From Trichoplax sp. H2 (taxonomy: Eukaryota > Placozoa > Uniplacotomia > Trichoplacea), in the NCBI GenBank assembly GCA_003344405.1, contig NOWV01000167.1, forward strand, positions 108,351 through 172,350: a stretch of 64,000 nucleotides of DNA. The letters run 5' to 3'. Both the position numbers and the translations under genes were made by a program. Below, in pieces: positions 13,111-25,058 of this stretch; within the stretch, counting starts at the first letter, position 1, and each line of letters starts with the position of its first letter. The notes beneath the pieces were generated by a model. The model saw only the letters and a list, made by a program, of their open reading frames with translations. It searched no databases and was not told where the DNA came from.

Positions 13111-16100
13111 CTGCGAAAGAATAATGTTGCAAGAATGCATTAAGAAGTCAGCTACTAAAAAATTAATTTGATATCAACGGTATTGCTTTACAGCATTTTT
13201 ATTTTTAAAGCATAGAAGAATTTTAAAATAAATATCTTAAAAATTCAAACGAGAATAGATATTTGCATTTATCGTTTATATAAATTACATGATCTATACT
13301 ACGGTATTCGATACTTAATTAACCTTACGAGATTCGTATGCAAATTTAATCAATAACTTTGGTGGAATACAAATCTGCCTCTGCTAAGGTTAGGCTTACA
13401 ATAAATCGAGAATACAAGATAGATTGAAACGCTATAAAATAACTATAGGATATTGTTACCAATAGAGCACTAGCTGCGTATTGGCACTATATTGACGATC
13501 ACTAAGGTGTTCATTATTAAACAATTTCAATCAATTTGAATGCTTGATCATATTTATTATTATTGTAAGAAATTCCTTTTTAATTGGATCCTAAAATTAA
13601 ACATTTATAAATCAAAAATGAAGCCAATAAATTCATTGGAGGCATTCCAGCAATGATGTTTATTTATTTCTATCACATCAGTTTTCGGAATGATTAATGC
13701 AATAGAGTCTTATGAAGGCAACTATTAAATAGATCGACATGCAATCTCTTTATAACTCCATACTTCAGTATTAATATATACGAGGATTTTATATTTATGT
13801 GATACATGAATCTAGTACATATTCGACAAAAGTCTTGCATATCGTATAAATATAGCCAGTTTATAAGCAGATAAGAAAAACAGAACAACACAAGTTATAC
13901 ATTCAAATATATCAATATACCAGTGATTATTATACAGAAGTGCTAAATACTTATATAGCGAGATATAAAAGTAATGCATAGTTAATAACATATTTATAAA
14001 ATTTAGGCGGCAATATGCTATTGTTTTCAATTGGTAGTTAGCCAAATGGGTATGATGATGATGATACGGCATATGGAATTAAAAATTTTATTGTATACTG
14101 CTATACGCTGTGCTTAACCATCTAATTTAAATTCATAGATAGAAAACACATTCATAAGTCTAACTTCGATTTTAATCCAATAAATTAAGGTCATAATGTA
14201 CGATTTTATGATTTTATGTTTTTAAGCATGGGTAGACAATATTTTGCTGAATTTCTCAAGATTATTATTATAAGGACTAAAAATTATTTTACTGTACACT
14301 GATATCAGTTATCAGCTGTAATATTATTGAAAACTAATATCTCACTCCCCTTTATCGTATGAGGGTGCAATTTTTATCGCATTTACATTTGTTAATGAGG
14401 AAAGTAAGTTAGCTTTGTATGGTATGTATTCATTATGCTAGCAATATACAATTCTTTTTCTTTGATCATATTGTTGTCAATATCTTCAATCTTCCTAGTT
14501 CCATGTACTGTATATTTGAGCCATATCCTCTAAATGTCAGAAAAATACTAACTTGAAAAGCATGGTAATCCTATTTAGTCATTACTGATTGGATTATCAC
14601 ATGTTGTATCGTTTAATGCCTACTAATTTCAGTACTGATATACAATATTAGTAGAATTAGCAAGTAGTAAGGTCCGATTAGCTTCATTACTTTAAGGTTC
14701 TTGTCAAATTGGTAGATAGCGATTTTACTTAATCAAATATTTTCGGCACTATATCTATTACCTAGGCTAAAAATCATAATTGATGTTAGATACTGTAATA
14801 TGCATAGTACATCTTCTGCCGGATTCTATAGCAGTCTAACTGATCATTCATTCAGGAGGTTTTGTTTACCAATATTTTTAGGATGTAAATAAATGCTATA
14901 TATTAGCGAAATATCATGATAAGAGACTCTAAAAGGCTGCAATTTTGAATCATTGACCTAAATATTGACATTAGCTATATCTACTTTCTTGAAGTGCGTT
15001 CCATAACTGCTTCCCAGAAATTAGTATGATAGTACTCAACGTATATTCCAAATGGTAGATCATGACATCTTGTCGTATAAGTAAAAATAGCAATTATGAA
15101 AACATTCCCGCGTACAATACGCTGTAATGATACAATTATTTTTCTCATTTTTTCGTCAGTAACACTGCAAAACATTCCCTTTGCTTAAAAACACTTGCCA
15201 TTAAATAATAGCTAACAAATAATTTCCTTTTTAATTGTAGAGTAAAATTTCGAATACGTATAGGCTATGAATATAGGGTGATTTAATTTTTTCCAATGGC
15301 GATATAAAATTAGCAGTATAGTTGTTAAACATGATTATATTCCGATTACTGTAGTTATGAGCAATCTTCATTAGTTGTAATGTAGTCGTTAGTCATGACA
15401 ATAAGCTTCTAATGTTGATATACTTGTTTTTCAGAATCAAAATTCTGAAATATATTATAAATGAAAGCTTAATAGTTCTCTATCTGCTCTATTGATAATT
15501 TAACAGCAGTTATAATAGTATACAGTAGATCAATAGACTGGAATCAAAAATAAAACAAAATGCAATAAAAACAACAAATTTTTTAACCAGTTTTCAAAAG
15601 GATTCAATTCGGACTGATGGGTTATAATTAATAATAATAGAATATAATATACTAAAGTCATTTTTAATCATTTACCTTAGCTGTTTATTCCATACTAAGA
15701 ACAAAGCAAGTTTATCAGTTGCTTAGTTATATTAGTGTGTAAGTAAATGCTGAATATAACCAAAATATGCCAAATTTATGAAATTTATACGTAGTTTTTT
15801 TTATAGAAGTAACAATGTCTACTTGAAGTAAACAGGCATCTACTAAAATATAAAACGATGCATCCATAAGTTATTATTTTGTATATGTCAATGGTGAAAT
15901 AAATAATAAACATTATTAAATTACGTAATACATGCAAATTTGAAAGCAACCGAATATGGTATGTATGTAGATACATCATGGTCCTAATGCAAAAAATATT
16001 TTTCGTATTTCAGTCAATTGCATCCGAGCAGATGTTGCTTCTACGAGTATACACGAAACTTTTGTCTTGCTTCTTACTAAATATTTTCTAAATATGAAGA

Positions 16101-18749
16101 GTTATTAAAAGCTATAGTTTACTCTTTGATGTAAATAAATATAGCTCGATATTGAAGCTATCACCAAAAAATAGTAATGAATTTATGCATGAAACGTAGG
16201 ATATTAGTGTATTGCCGGAAAATTATAGGAGTTATTTTTGATGTTATAGCAAATAAAGCAGTCTGGTCTGCTTAATTGAGGACTTTCCAAGTTATCGTTA
16301 ACTATTTGATACAGGAAGCTCCTTCTAGTATATAGGAAAATACTGTATATTCGGGTGTCAGATGGATAAATGCATACTCGTAAATATTTATGCGTTTAGT
16401 TTCAAAAATATTGGAGTGAGAAATACAGAAATTTGAAGGAGTGATGAAAATTTTACCCTTGACAAAGATTTATTGCTAGAATAGGTTAAAGAGTCATATA
16501 ATAATGTTATTAGTATCTCAACCGTAGGTGAATTTCGTAATTGTTTCATGATATACTAGACAGACAGTAAATTAATTTATTTACCATATAGACATAATGA
16601 TAAATTTATTTCTCAATGGGGAGTATTTATCAGAAAATGCTATGCTGGATATGTGGTTGATTAAAAATAAATAATAGCTTCCATTTCAGCTTATAGTGCA
16701 GAAAGTAATGATCCCCAAATCTTAATTACAGGCATATTTCTTGATCGTAAATGATCTAGATACGTTAGTTTTATCAATTCATCTGAAACCATCAAATGGA
16801 ATATCTTTTTCGACTTACTTCAGCGGATATTGCTGTTGGTATAGATCAGCATTCGACACTTTTACAAGCATTTTGTAGCAGTAGCTATAACCTTAACTGT
16901 ATAGTATCTATTATAATTAATTATAGAAGTCACATAATGATAACAAACCTTGGAAATGCATCATTCCTAGCCAATTATGGCTAGGCTCAAGTTATAAAAT
17001 AATCGTCTACTTGTAGTACTTTGTATATGTAAGATGGGCGTAGCTTGCCTGGCCTTTGCAAGCTCAGCAGGTGTAAAAAATTGCAGACAATACAGTCTTT
17101 GCCTAGAGCAGGAATTATCGAAGAGAGATAAAGACAGACTTAAAAAAGTGCAATAGTATTTAGATGGCAGTATATTATTTTTTTCTTTATTATATGAGGC
17201 TTGTATTATGATACTGAACCTAATTAATAAAATCAAAGATATGTGCTATGCTATAGATTTTTCATTGCATATTTTTCAGGCTATCAGGTCAGAATTAATC
17301 CTATTTTATTATAAACTAAGTTGCAGGCGATCTCGTTTACTTCCCTTATTTTGTATTCAAGATAGCGCTTTTTTATATAATTTTAAAATGCCACCTTATC
17401 TGAAATTTTCTCGCAATTCGTGACTGAGATGATTTAATATCGTTAAATTGAAAAAGATGTAATGCTAGGGTAAGGAGAAGGCGGAGTTTGTATCATAATT
17501 ATGCATTGCTTGATCTCCTTAAACGCATTATAAATATGCCATACATAAGAATAATGTATTCTATGCTCTTATATATATTATAAATGTTGTGATGCGTCTT
17601 CGTTTACGTTTGATCTTCACCCAATATAGGCATCCTGCTTGTATTGCATTCTATGCCTACCCTAATTGTCTAGTGGTGCAGCCGTTGGCTGACTATAATA
17701 ATATGTAATATAATCAAATTGCATATCATATTTGCCACTATTTTATGGTAATATTAGATATGATGTGTTCTGTAGGCTTATTATTTATTTATACGTGTAC
17801 GAAAGATATGGCATACGTACTACCATTGGTAGGCTGGGTATATTCGATAGCCTTACGAACATGTCATGCGTATTTACGAAGTCAATAATATAATTTAGCT
17901 TTTGAATGTTAATTTTATGCGGCTATTAATATTAAATATGAATAATATATATAGCACATCTATAGTGAGAATATTTTTTTTATATAATACTTTAGGACTA
18001 ACTAAATTAAATCCACTATATAAACTCGCACATATCCTAGGTAAATGCTAAATCAATTATTACAGCGTCTAGATGCAGACTTACTGTATTGTGTCGACAA
18101 TGGATTGGTACTTTGCAGATAGTGATTTAATTGCATATACAGTCTTAGTTAGCAGTGAATTTATTTTATCCTTTTCCTTATTTTTAAGAGTAGAACTGCA
18201 TGTATTTCATTTACTGTAGCTACTGAATACTAAATACAGAGAGCATAGACAAGTATAGACTCGTAAACTAGAGTATTAGAGATCTCGCTTAGGACGATTT
18301 CGTATATTGTAGGTATTCAGTTCATTGAAATTAATATTGTTGCTCTACCTACGGCTTCCAGTTAGGATTTTTTTGCAATGCGGTATGATCTAGCAGTTAG
18401 TTTTCCTAGATTACGTTTATTGTGTGTGATCGTGTCTTCAAAGTATTCTGTTTAGAACTTGATTTCTTGCTGACTTTGCTTTTTACAAAATGGGATAAAG
18501 TATCTTCAGTTGTTACTTACAGGCCTTCCAATATTTTATATGACAATCGAACGTTCAACTTCATCTACTTTTCCATAATCTTGTAATTTTAATATCTAAA
18601 AGTTCGAATATATTCAGTGCCGCAAATGACTACGGTAAGATCTGTCAATATCATGACAGAATAGATACCAGCACAATCTTACCATCCAATTTCATCTACG
18701 AGTATTTTCGTCCAATCATATAATTTTGATTTGAAGTTAATTTGGGCCC

Positions 18750-19380
18750 GCATTCCATATCAGTAGGAAAATGTACTCTTAAACCGTAGTAATCATGGAC
18801 ACCTACTCCCAACACGACTTCACCGTATAATTCGAGCTAAATTCTTCTATCTTACTGCATAGAATGAGAAATTGCCACCGTAAGTGCTATAGAAATTGTA
18901 ATTGTGCAGTGGATAGGCTGTCATTCAAATTAAGGCGATCTCTACGGGTGTAATTTTGAAGCAAAAAAACTGATGTGGATGGGCACCAGCACATCAAAGG
19001 ACTTTCTCCATCTATGCTGCATACATCGCGAGGAAAACGAGCTCAGAAGTTGTTTTAAATTACCAACAACTACTCCCCATACCACTTCACCTTACTATTC
19101 TAGCTAAAATCTTCCTTATTAATACACACTATGAAAAATATCGTCCACAAATGCTATCGAAATTGGAATTTTACTATGGGTATTTGAATTAAGGCGAAGT
19201 TGATAGCTGCAATTTCTGCAGATAGCCCGATATGGCGGACACCTGTACATCAGTTAACTTTCTCCATTTATGTTGCATACATAAGCAGGAAAGTATGCTC
19301 AGAAATCGTTCTAATTATGGGGCAGCTACTCCCTAAACAACTTCACTTTAGTATGCTACCTAAATTCTTCTAGCTTAAGC
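18750..19380. repeat. tandem repeat, about 2.5 units of 256-267 bp
   Basis: The landmark actccc followed by acttcac and agctaaattcttct occurs at 18805, 19072 and 19328. Between the landmarks, gaaattg.aatt, ttgaattaaggcga, acatca and tttctccat.tatg.tgcatacat also repeat in the same order. The units are clearly related but diverged. No coding frame persists across units. Confidence 0.8.
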
Positions 19381-19893
19381 AGTTAAATCCAATCATTTTG
19401 GACGCTTTCATCATCACTTAGACATATTGCTGAATATAAAAATGTCTGCTCATAATGCAGGATTTATCGCATAGAAATCGAGCTAGGTGTATCAAACATA
19501 TAAAATTGATAAGGGATTTGACTGGATTAGTTAGCTCAATCGTTCAGGCAAGATAGGCAGGCTTGCTCGAGCGTCTTGGCACAGTGCATAGAGGTACAGA
19601 CGTGCGGACGGCAATGGCTTTTCCAATAGTGTTCTATGATGCCTTCGGAGCGAATAAAGTAGCAAATTGTGCCTAGAGATGTTGGCAATAGCTCGATATT
19701 GATGCTATTTTCCTCTAATGTGAATAAGACTAGCTAGTTATGGCTTCTACTACCTTATAGACGTGCAAAGCAAAGAGTGCAAGCTAAGATGAGAACTTGA
19801 TCACGATTTCCAATTGCATTTACTTGCTACAAATCGATTGATTGGAATTATTACTCTTACCTAGTTCTAATTTGTACAGATTGGAAGTTGTGG

Positions 19894-22498
19894 ATGCTAG
19901 CTATGGGGCGATTAGGTCACTTTCTATCCATAAAATACTCCATCTCTGCTATAGGCAAACAAATCATCATGCCTTATCCATCATTACGGGCTGTTGGCAT
20001 CATGCCGCGATATATCGATAATAACGCATCGGCTTGGATGGTAAATCGTCGTAGTCATTATTCTAATTCAAGGCGATATGATGGCAATCGACAGATATTA
20101 CGTTCTAATTGCGATCGGTATCAAAAGATTCCATCGAATCCTCTCTTTAGCATGGAACAGTACAACAAGCCGAAGAGTAGAACTTTCACTACGAAAATAG
20201 TGCAACATTTCCCGAATAATTTTCAACCCTATCTGCGATTAATCCGTTTCGATCGTCCAATTGGTACTTACCTATTATATTTGCCTTGCACTTGGAGCAT
20301 CTCGATGGCCGCTACACCAGGCCATTTGCCTGATTTGAAAACGTTGGCTGTATTTGGAATAGGAGCATTAGTCATGAGAGGTGCAGGGTGTACTATTAAT
20401 GATATGTGGGATTCCGATTTCGATAAAAAGGTAAACGATTCTGCGATACTACATGTTAGGGTGTTTATCTTATTTGAATCATAGATTACTTTATACGTAG
20501 ATATCGTTAATTATATGGTCTATACAGTATTCCACATAACAGTACAGTAAATGCTTGAGCAGATTTATCTTCTTGCAATTTGGATGCCAACTGCTGTAAA
20601 GTTATTCATGGAGAAGATGGCATATGATAGCTTGGCAAGCAGTAGAGTGTCATTTGTCTATGCAGTGTTCCACATAACGATACAGTAGAATGGGTAGATG
20701 TTTGAATGGATTTATCTTGTTGTAATTTGGATGCCAACTGACGTAAAGTCATTCAAGGAAAAGATAGCTTATGATAGCATGGTAACCAGTAAAGTGTCAT
20801 TTGTCAATGCAGCGTTCCATATAACGATACAGCAGATGCTTGAACAAATATATCTTGTAATTTGGATGCTAACTGCTGTCAATAAAGAAATGGCTTACGG
20901 TAGCCTAGCAATCAGTAAAGTATCATTTGTCTATGCATTATTCCACATAGCGATACAGTAGATGCTGAAATAGATTTTATCTTGTTGTAACAATTTGGAT
21001 GCCTACTGCCGTAAAATTAATTAATGAGAAGATGGCTTATGGTAACCTGGCAATCAGTAAAGTATCATTGCACGTACTTTTAACGATATCCTTTTCTACT
21101 GGCTGTGTTAAGGTGCTAGCTAGGCTGCCATAGAGTATCTACAGGACATAGCTTACATTGAATTAATGAAGAGGATATACTGTAGTATTACAAATAATAG
21201 CTATTTACATAAATGGATTGAGTTAGTAGAATGATGTATCTTATAAATGATGGCTGCATTACATAATTTACATTTAAGTAGTATGATGCACCTAACAAAT
21301 AATCGTTACATGGTACTACTTGTTGTTATTTCGTGCTAGGTTTTCCGAACCCGTGATCGTCCAATTGCTTCTGGCACTATTGCACATAAACAAGCATTGG
21401 GATTTTTAGCCGCACAATTGACTGTGGGTTTAAGTATATTACTATCTCTTAATCAATACAGTATCATCTTAGGAGCATGTTCCGTCCCGTTTGTAATTGT
21501 CTACCCGTTAATGAAACGTTTCACTTTTTGGCCGCAACTCTTTCTTGGTAATATAGCTAATAGCGATAGAATTTGATTGAATTGATTTACAGTCAGACTA
21601 GATTTTTACTGGCAATAATTAATTAACACGGTATTATACAGTCTACTGGTATTTCCTGTGAAGAACGCTAATTTTTATAAATGCATACTGTAGGGATCAC
21701 TTTCAATTGGGGTGCTTTGCTAGGTTATGCTGCGGTCAATGGGTATTGCGATTGGAATGTTGTTATTCCATTATATGCAGCTAGTATCTCTTGGACGTTA
21801 TTTTACGATACAATTTATGCCCATCAGGTTATTTTAGATTGCTATAATGATATAACAATAATGTCCAATTAACCTATAATTCATTTACACTATTTCCCCT
21901 TGACGAGTATATTTAATACTTTAATGAAATCATGAACTAAAATTATTGAATCAGTACATAGAATTTAATCCTAAGACTAATTTTTTATCTTTTTAAAATG
22001 GAAAGGATAAAGATGACGATCGTTTCATTAACGTCAAATCCACCGCTCTTCTGTTTGGTGATAATACCAAACATTGGTTATCACTTTTCGCCGGTATCAC
22101 TACGACTGGCTTAGTATTGTCTGGTCTATCAGCTCATCAAACTTGGCCTTATTTTGCTGCTGTTGGAGGTGGATTTGCTCACTTACTATACCAGGTTCGA
22201 TTATATCAGTGACTACAATTTTATACGTTTAATATCTTGCTACCGTACTAGGAAATATGATAACAGTGATATTTACCTTTGTCTACCGTTTATCTAAAAA
22301 CTTGATAAAGTCTTGATAGTCATTTTGGCTAACCCTTTAATTGATTTTTAGATCTACAGTGTGAACATATCTAATACCGATAGTTGTCTGAAAGTATTCA
22401 AATCCAATATGTGGTATGGCTTAATCATATTTACTGGTATTATTGGAGGTAAATTACTACTAAGGGAAGGCAAAGAAGAACAGCAAAGTAGTCAATGA
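19894..22498 (+). CDS. COQ2: 4-hydroxybenzoate polyprenyltransferase (COQ2), complete
   Basis: Attaches the polyprenyl tail to 4-hydroxybenzoate in ubiquinone synthesis at the mitochondrial inner membrane. Five exons: 19894-20430, 21340-21547, 21694-21827, 22006-22194, 22352-22498. All borders are GT-AG and the phases match (0, 1, 0, 0), giving 404 residues. The first 90 or so residues are basic with almost no acid and suit a mitochondrial targeting sequence. [18 protein letters not shown] opens the UbiA domain. The first Asp-rich Mg/diphosphate motif is [12 protein letters not shown], spanning the exon 1/2 junction, followed by [10 protein letters not shown]. The second is [14 protein letters not shown] at about 287-299, followed by KSTALLFG. 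Hydrophobic segments between them match the multi-helix UbiA fold. The ATG at 19894 is the first in frame; ATGs at 19903 and further in are alternatives. Length and both motifs are normal for the family, so an active enzyme is expected. Confidence 0.96.
20521..21070 (+). repeat. tandem repeat in COQ2 intron 1, four units of about 126-147 bp
   Basis: The landmark ttccacata.cgatacag occurs at 20530, 20668, 20815 and 20941, followed each time by atgctt.a, tttatcttgttg, aatttggatgcc, gaagatggc.tatg and cagtaaagt.tcatttg. Three of the four units are open in the same sense (see findings). The repeat lies wholly within the intron 20431-21339. Confidence 0.88.
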
Positions 22499-23250
22499 AA
22501 TAATAAGTCTTAAAATTCCATGTTACGCATGCACAACCACTTTAAAGCTTGCGCTCTCATGCATGGATTTAAGAAATTTAATATGAATATTTCTATAAAG
22601 ATACCTTTAAGTGATAAATTAATAATAATCAACTATTTATTGTAATTTGCGATGTACTTGCATTGTTTTGAGAAACTGATGATGAAATCTCATGCAGACT
22701 AAACTAGAAAATAGCTAGCTAAATAAAATTGCAGGTAGCTAAACCTTTGCAGCCTCAGATGATTAGAGAGTATCACTCTGTAAGAAACTTTTTAAAGTTT
22801 GTCCTTAGTATCAGCGTTGATGGTAATGAAAGTTCCTTTGTGGCTTATTGTACGCTACCACAATGCTAATTTCATAGTATTATAACTAATAGCTTTTTGT
22901 TAGATTTTTAGTTCTGAAGCTGCATAGTCAAATTAATTTCTACTCTTCATTCTGAAAACGTTTTAAATTTTAGAAAGGATAGTAGCAAAATATATACATT
23001 ATGCTTTAATAATATGCGAATACTGTTTATAGATCACTGTGACAACTGCATATTTGTGCAACGTCTGTAAAATTTAAATAACATTTTATACTGCTATTTT
23101 TCGGTCTATAATTGCCATTATACCAAAGTAAAGAGTAATTTGTAATAGAAGAATTGCTGGACTATCAAATTACTGTCATAGATGATAATAATACGTATCT
23201 TTGTTTAGCGTTATACTTTATGCTCGTAGTAGGTACTTGCAGTATACGAT

Positions 23251-23872
23251 TGTCACAAAACAGCTTTGCAACAAGATAACGTAATCTACGATCAATAAGT
23301 CAATTCCTTGAACTACGTATCAAGGAACGATATCTGCACTATCACGAGCACTTTTCCTCTACTAGCAGACTACACAAAGACTTAAACGCCTCGTATTTTA
23401 CGTTAAACACTAAGTTGGACAATTCTTCTTTATTTCACGATATACTGCATTTATATACTATTCCTCAATAGTTCATGAGTCATAGTTAATACAATTAACA
23501 TTAGAATCATTTACTGAATTAGATATTAATTTTAGCTACTGCTCTCTTAATGCAGACAACAGTATTTACGAACATAGACATGTAATAACTAATACAGAAT
23601 AGTCAGATTACGATATGTCCTATCACGGAACATTTCCATGATAATTTACAGTCTATCATAAGTAAATTACAATCACAATGATTCGAACTGTAAGCAGATG
23701 ATTTGCATTCCCTATTATAACTATTATAATTTCAGTATGTGTATAAGTGTCACTGTCATAAAAAGTCAGTGCTATATTAAAATACAGTATATCCAAATTA
23801 GAAGTTAACTAAATAAGGATAGTCTAACAGAATTATCCTAACAAAGTTATTTCTACTGTAATACAGTATTTA
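23251..23872 (-). mobile_element. LTR, cut at its far end by the gap
   Basis: Begins tgtcacaaaacagctttgc and is nearly identical for its whole length to the LTR at 59127-59759. That copy ends about 15 bp further on at ...actgtaaca. Read on the minus strand, it ends with ctgttttgtgaca. The 5-bp target sequence acgat precedes it. It contains no coding sequence. Confidence 0.82.
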
Positions 23873-23892
23873 NNNNNNNNNNNNNNNNNNNN
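23873..23892. other. scaffold gap, 20 N
   Basis: Run of 20 N. Flanking sequence is duplicated across it (23078-23250 and 23893-24065), so it does not stand for a simple unknown insert. Confidence 0.98.
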
Positions 23893-25058
23893 ATAACATT
23901 TTATACTGCTATTTTTCGGTCTATAACTGCCATTATACCAAAGTAAAGAGTAATATGTAATAGAAGAATTGCTGGACTATCAAATTACTGTCATGGATGA
24001 CAATAATACGTATCTTTGTTTAGCGTTATACTTTATGCTCGTAGTAGGTACTTGCAGTATACGATACCTTACGATCGTTACTTGTAGTTGCTAGTAGCAC
24101 TGCAAAAAAAATCGGTCTTCTGATTGTAAAGTTGTTACCAAATGATAATATATTGCTAAAACTGATCCTTTTTAACCCTAACCTGTCCAAATTCTACCGA
24201 TATGTAGTGCAAATTAATGGTATTGCCGATTAAAGTTTGCGCATTAAAAAGTAATATATTTACTGAGAACCAATTCCAGGTACTCTAGGATGACCTTAAC
24301 TGCTGGATAGCAATTTTTCATAAATTTATATAGATAGATGTAATGATTGAATTGTAGTTTTATTGACTCATTATTCCTGATAATCTGCTACTACGTATAT
24401 AAACGTTATTGATATTCATTTGTAAGCAAATAAAATTTAATTTTTTATATCTACGGTAGTTACAAACATTATTTATTAAAGCTTTAAATATGCTCCAATG
24501 ATTACTAATATCGAGTAAACTGGAAATGCAATCTAATAGCCTTATTATGAACAATATAAAATACGTTTCATCGAATTGAAGTTGAGTTTAAGATGTGCAC
24601 AGATATTATCAGTTAATTCATTAATAGAACGGAGACTTAAGAGATCTATCGCCCTAATAATGTAGTAAACCAACTGAATTCAGATGTAAAGCAAAATTTA
24701 TCATCATGAAAAGTGCATATCGAGTAAAAATATATAACAATTAATAATTTTAATTATTTTTACCATACTGAAACAGAATAGGATGTAAAAGTTCATAGAG
24801 ATGCCAATCAACAAACAAGATATTGACAATTACATTAATCTACTTGAAATGAATAATTCTATCTGCAGATAGAATTGATAGCATGCAAAAAAATAAAATT
24901 GCAAGGATTCAATTATATCTTAATTGAAAAATGTCATATTCATTAGCAGAATATTTTAACAGCTTCAAAGTAAACAAATAATAATTGAAGAAGAATGACT
25001 ATTTCTGCCTATGGACAGCATTAAAATGAACTAAAAATTATAATGGAAAATTTGAACA

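Larger units (their letters stand above)
9431..19893. other. long intergenic region, no gene confirmed
   Basis: About 10 kb between two divergent genes. The open frames here are short (76, 62, 86, 65, 89 and 71 codons or less), without recognisable domains or convincing splice partners. The missing 5' exons of the PAS gene may lie here. Repeats at 12480-13110 and 18750-19380 are listed separately. One exon-like stretch on the minus strand near 14997-15133 is discussed under findings. The 19.5-19.9 kb part is somewhat richer in GC and should contain the promoter and 5' UTR of COQ2. Confidence 0.5.
23078..24065. repeat. 173-bp flank present on both sides of the gap (23078-23250 and 23893-24065)
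   Basis: The two segments have identical length and differ at only a handful of positions. The first runs into an LTR at 23251 after acgat. The second ends in the same acgat and continues into unique sequence (accttacgatcg). This is what a filled and an empty allele of one insertion site would look like. Confidence 0.85.
22499..25058. other. intergenic, holds an LTR and a scaffold gap
   Basis: 3' flank of COQ2 and 3' flank of the convergent PHP gene. The only structured content is the LTR at 23251-23872, the gap at 23873-23892 and the repeated flank at 23893-24065. The 64-codon minus-strand frame at 24360-24554 shows nothing protein-like beyond AT-rich codons. Confidence 0.6.

Noticed and set aside
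13694-14072. Overlapping minus-strand frames of 65 and 86 codons
   Set aside because: Dominated by Tyr/Ile/Leu/His from AT-rich triplets; overlapping frames of this kind are expected by chance.
19888-19893. COQ2 start at 19888
   Set aside because: The codon there is TTG; the first in-frame ATG is at 19894.
20698-20961. 87-codon open frame as a stand-alone gene
   Set aside because: It lies in the COQ2 intron and is made of tandem repeat units; kept only as a finding about the repeat.
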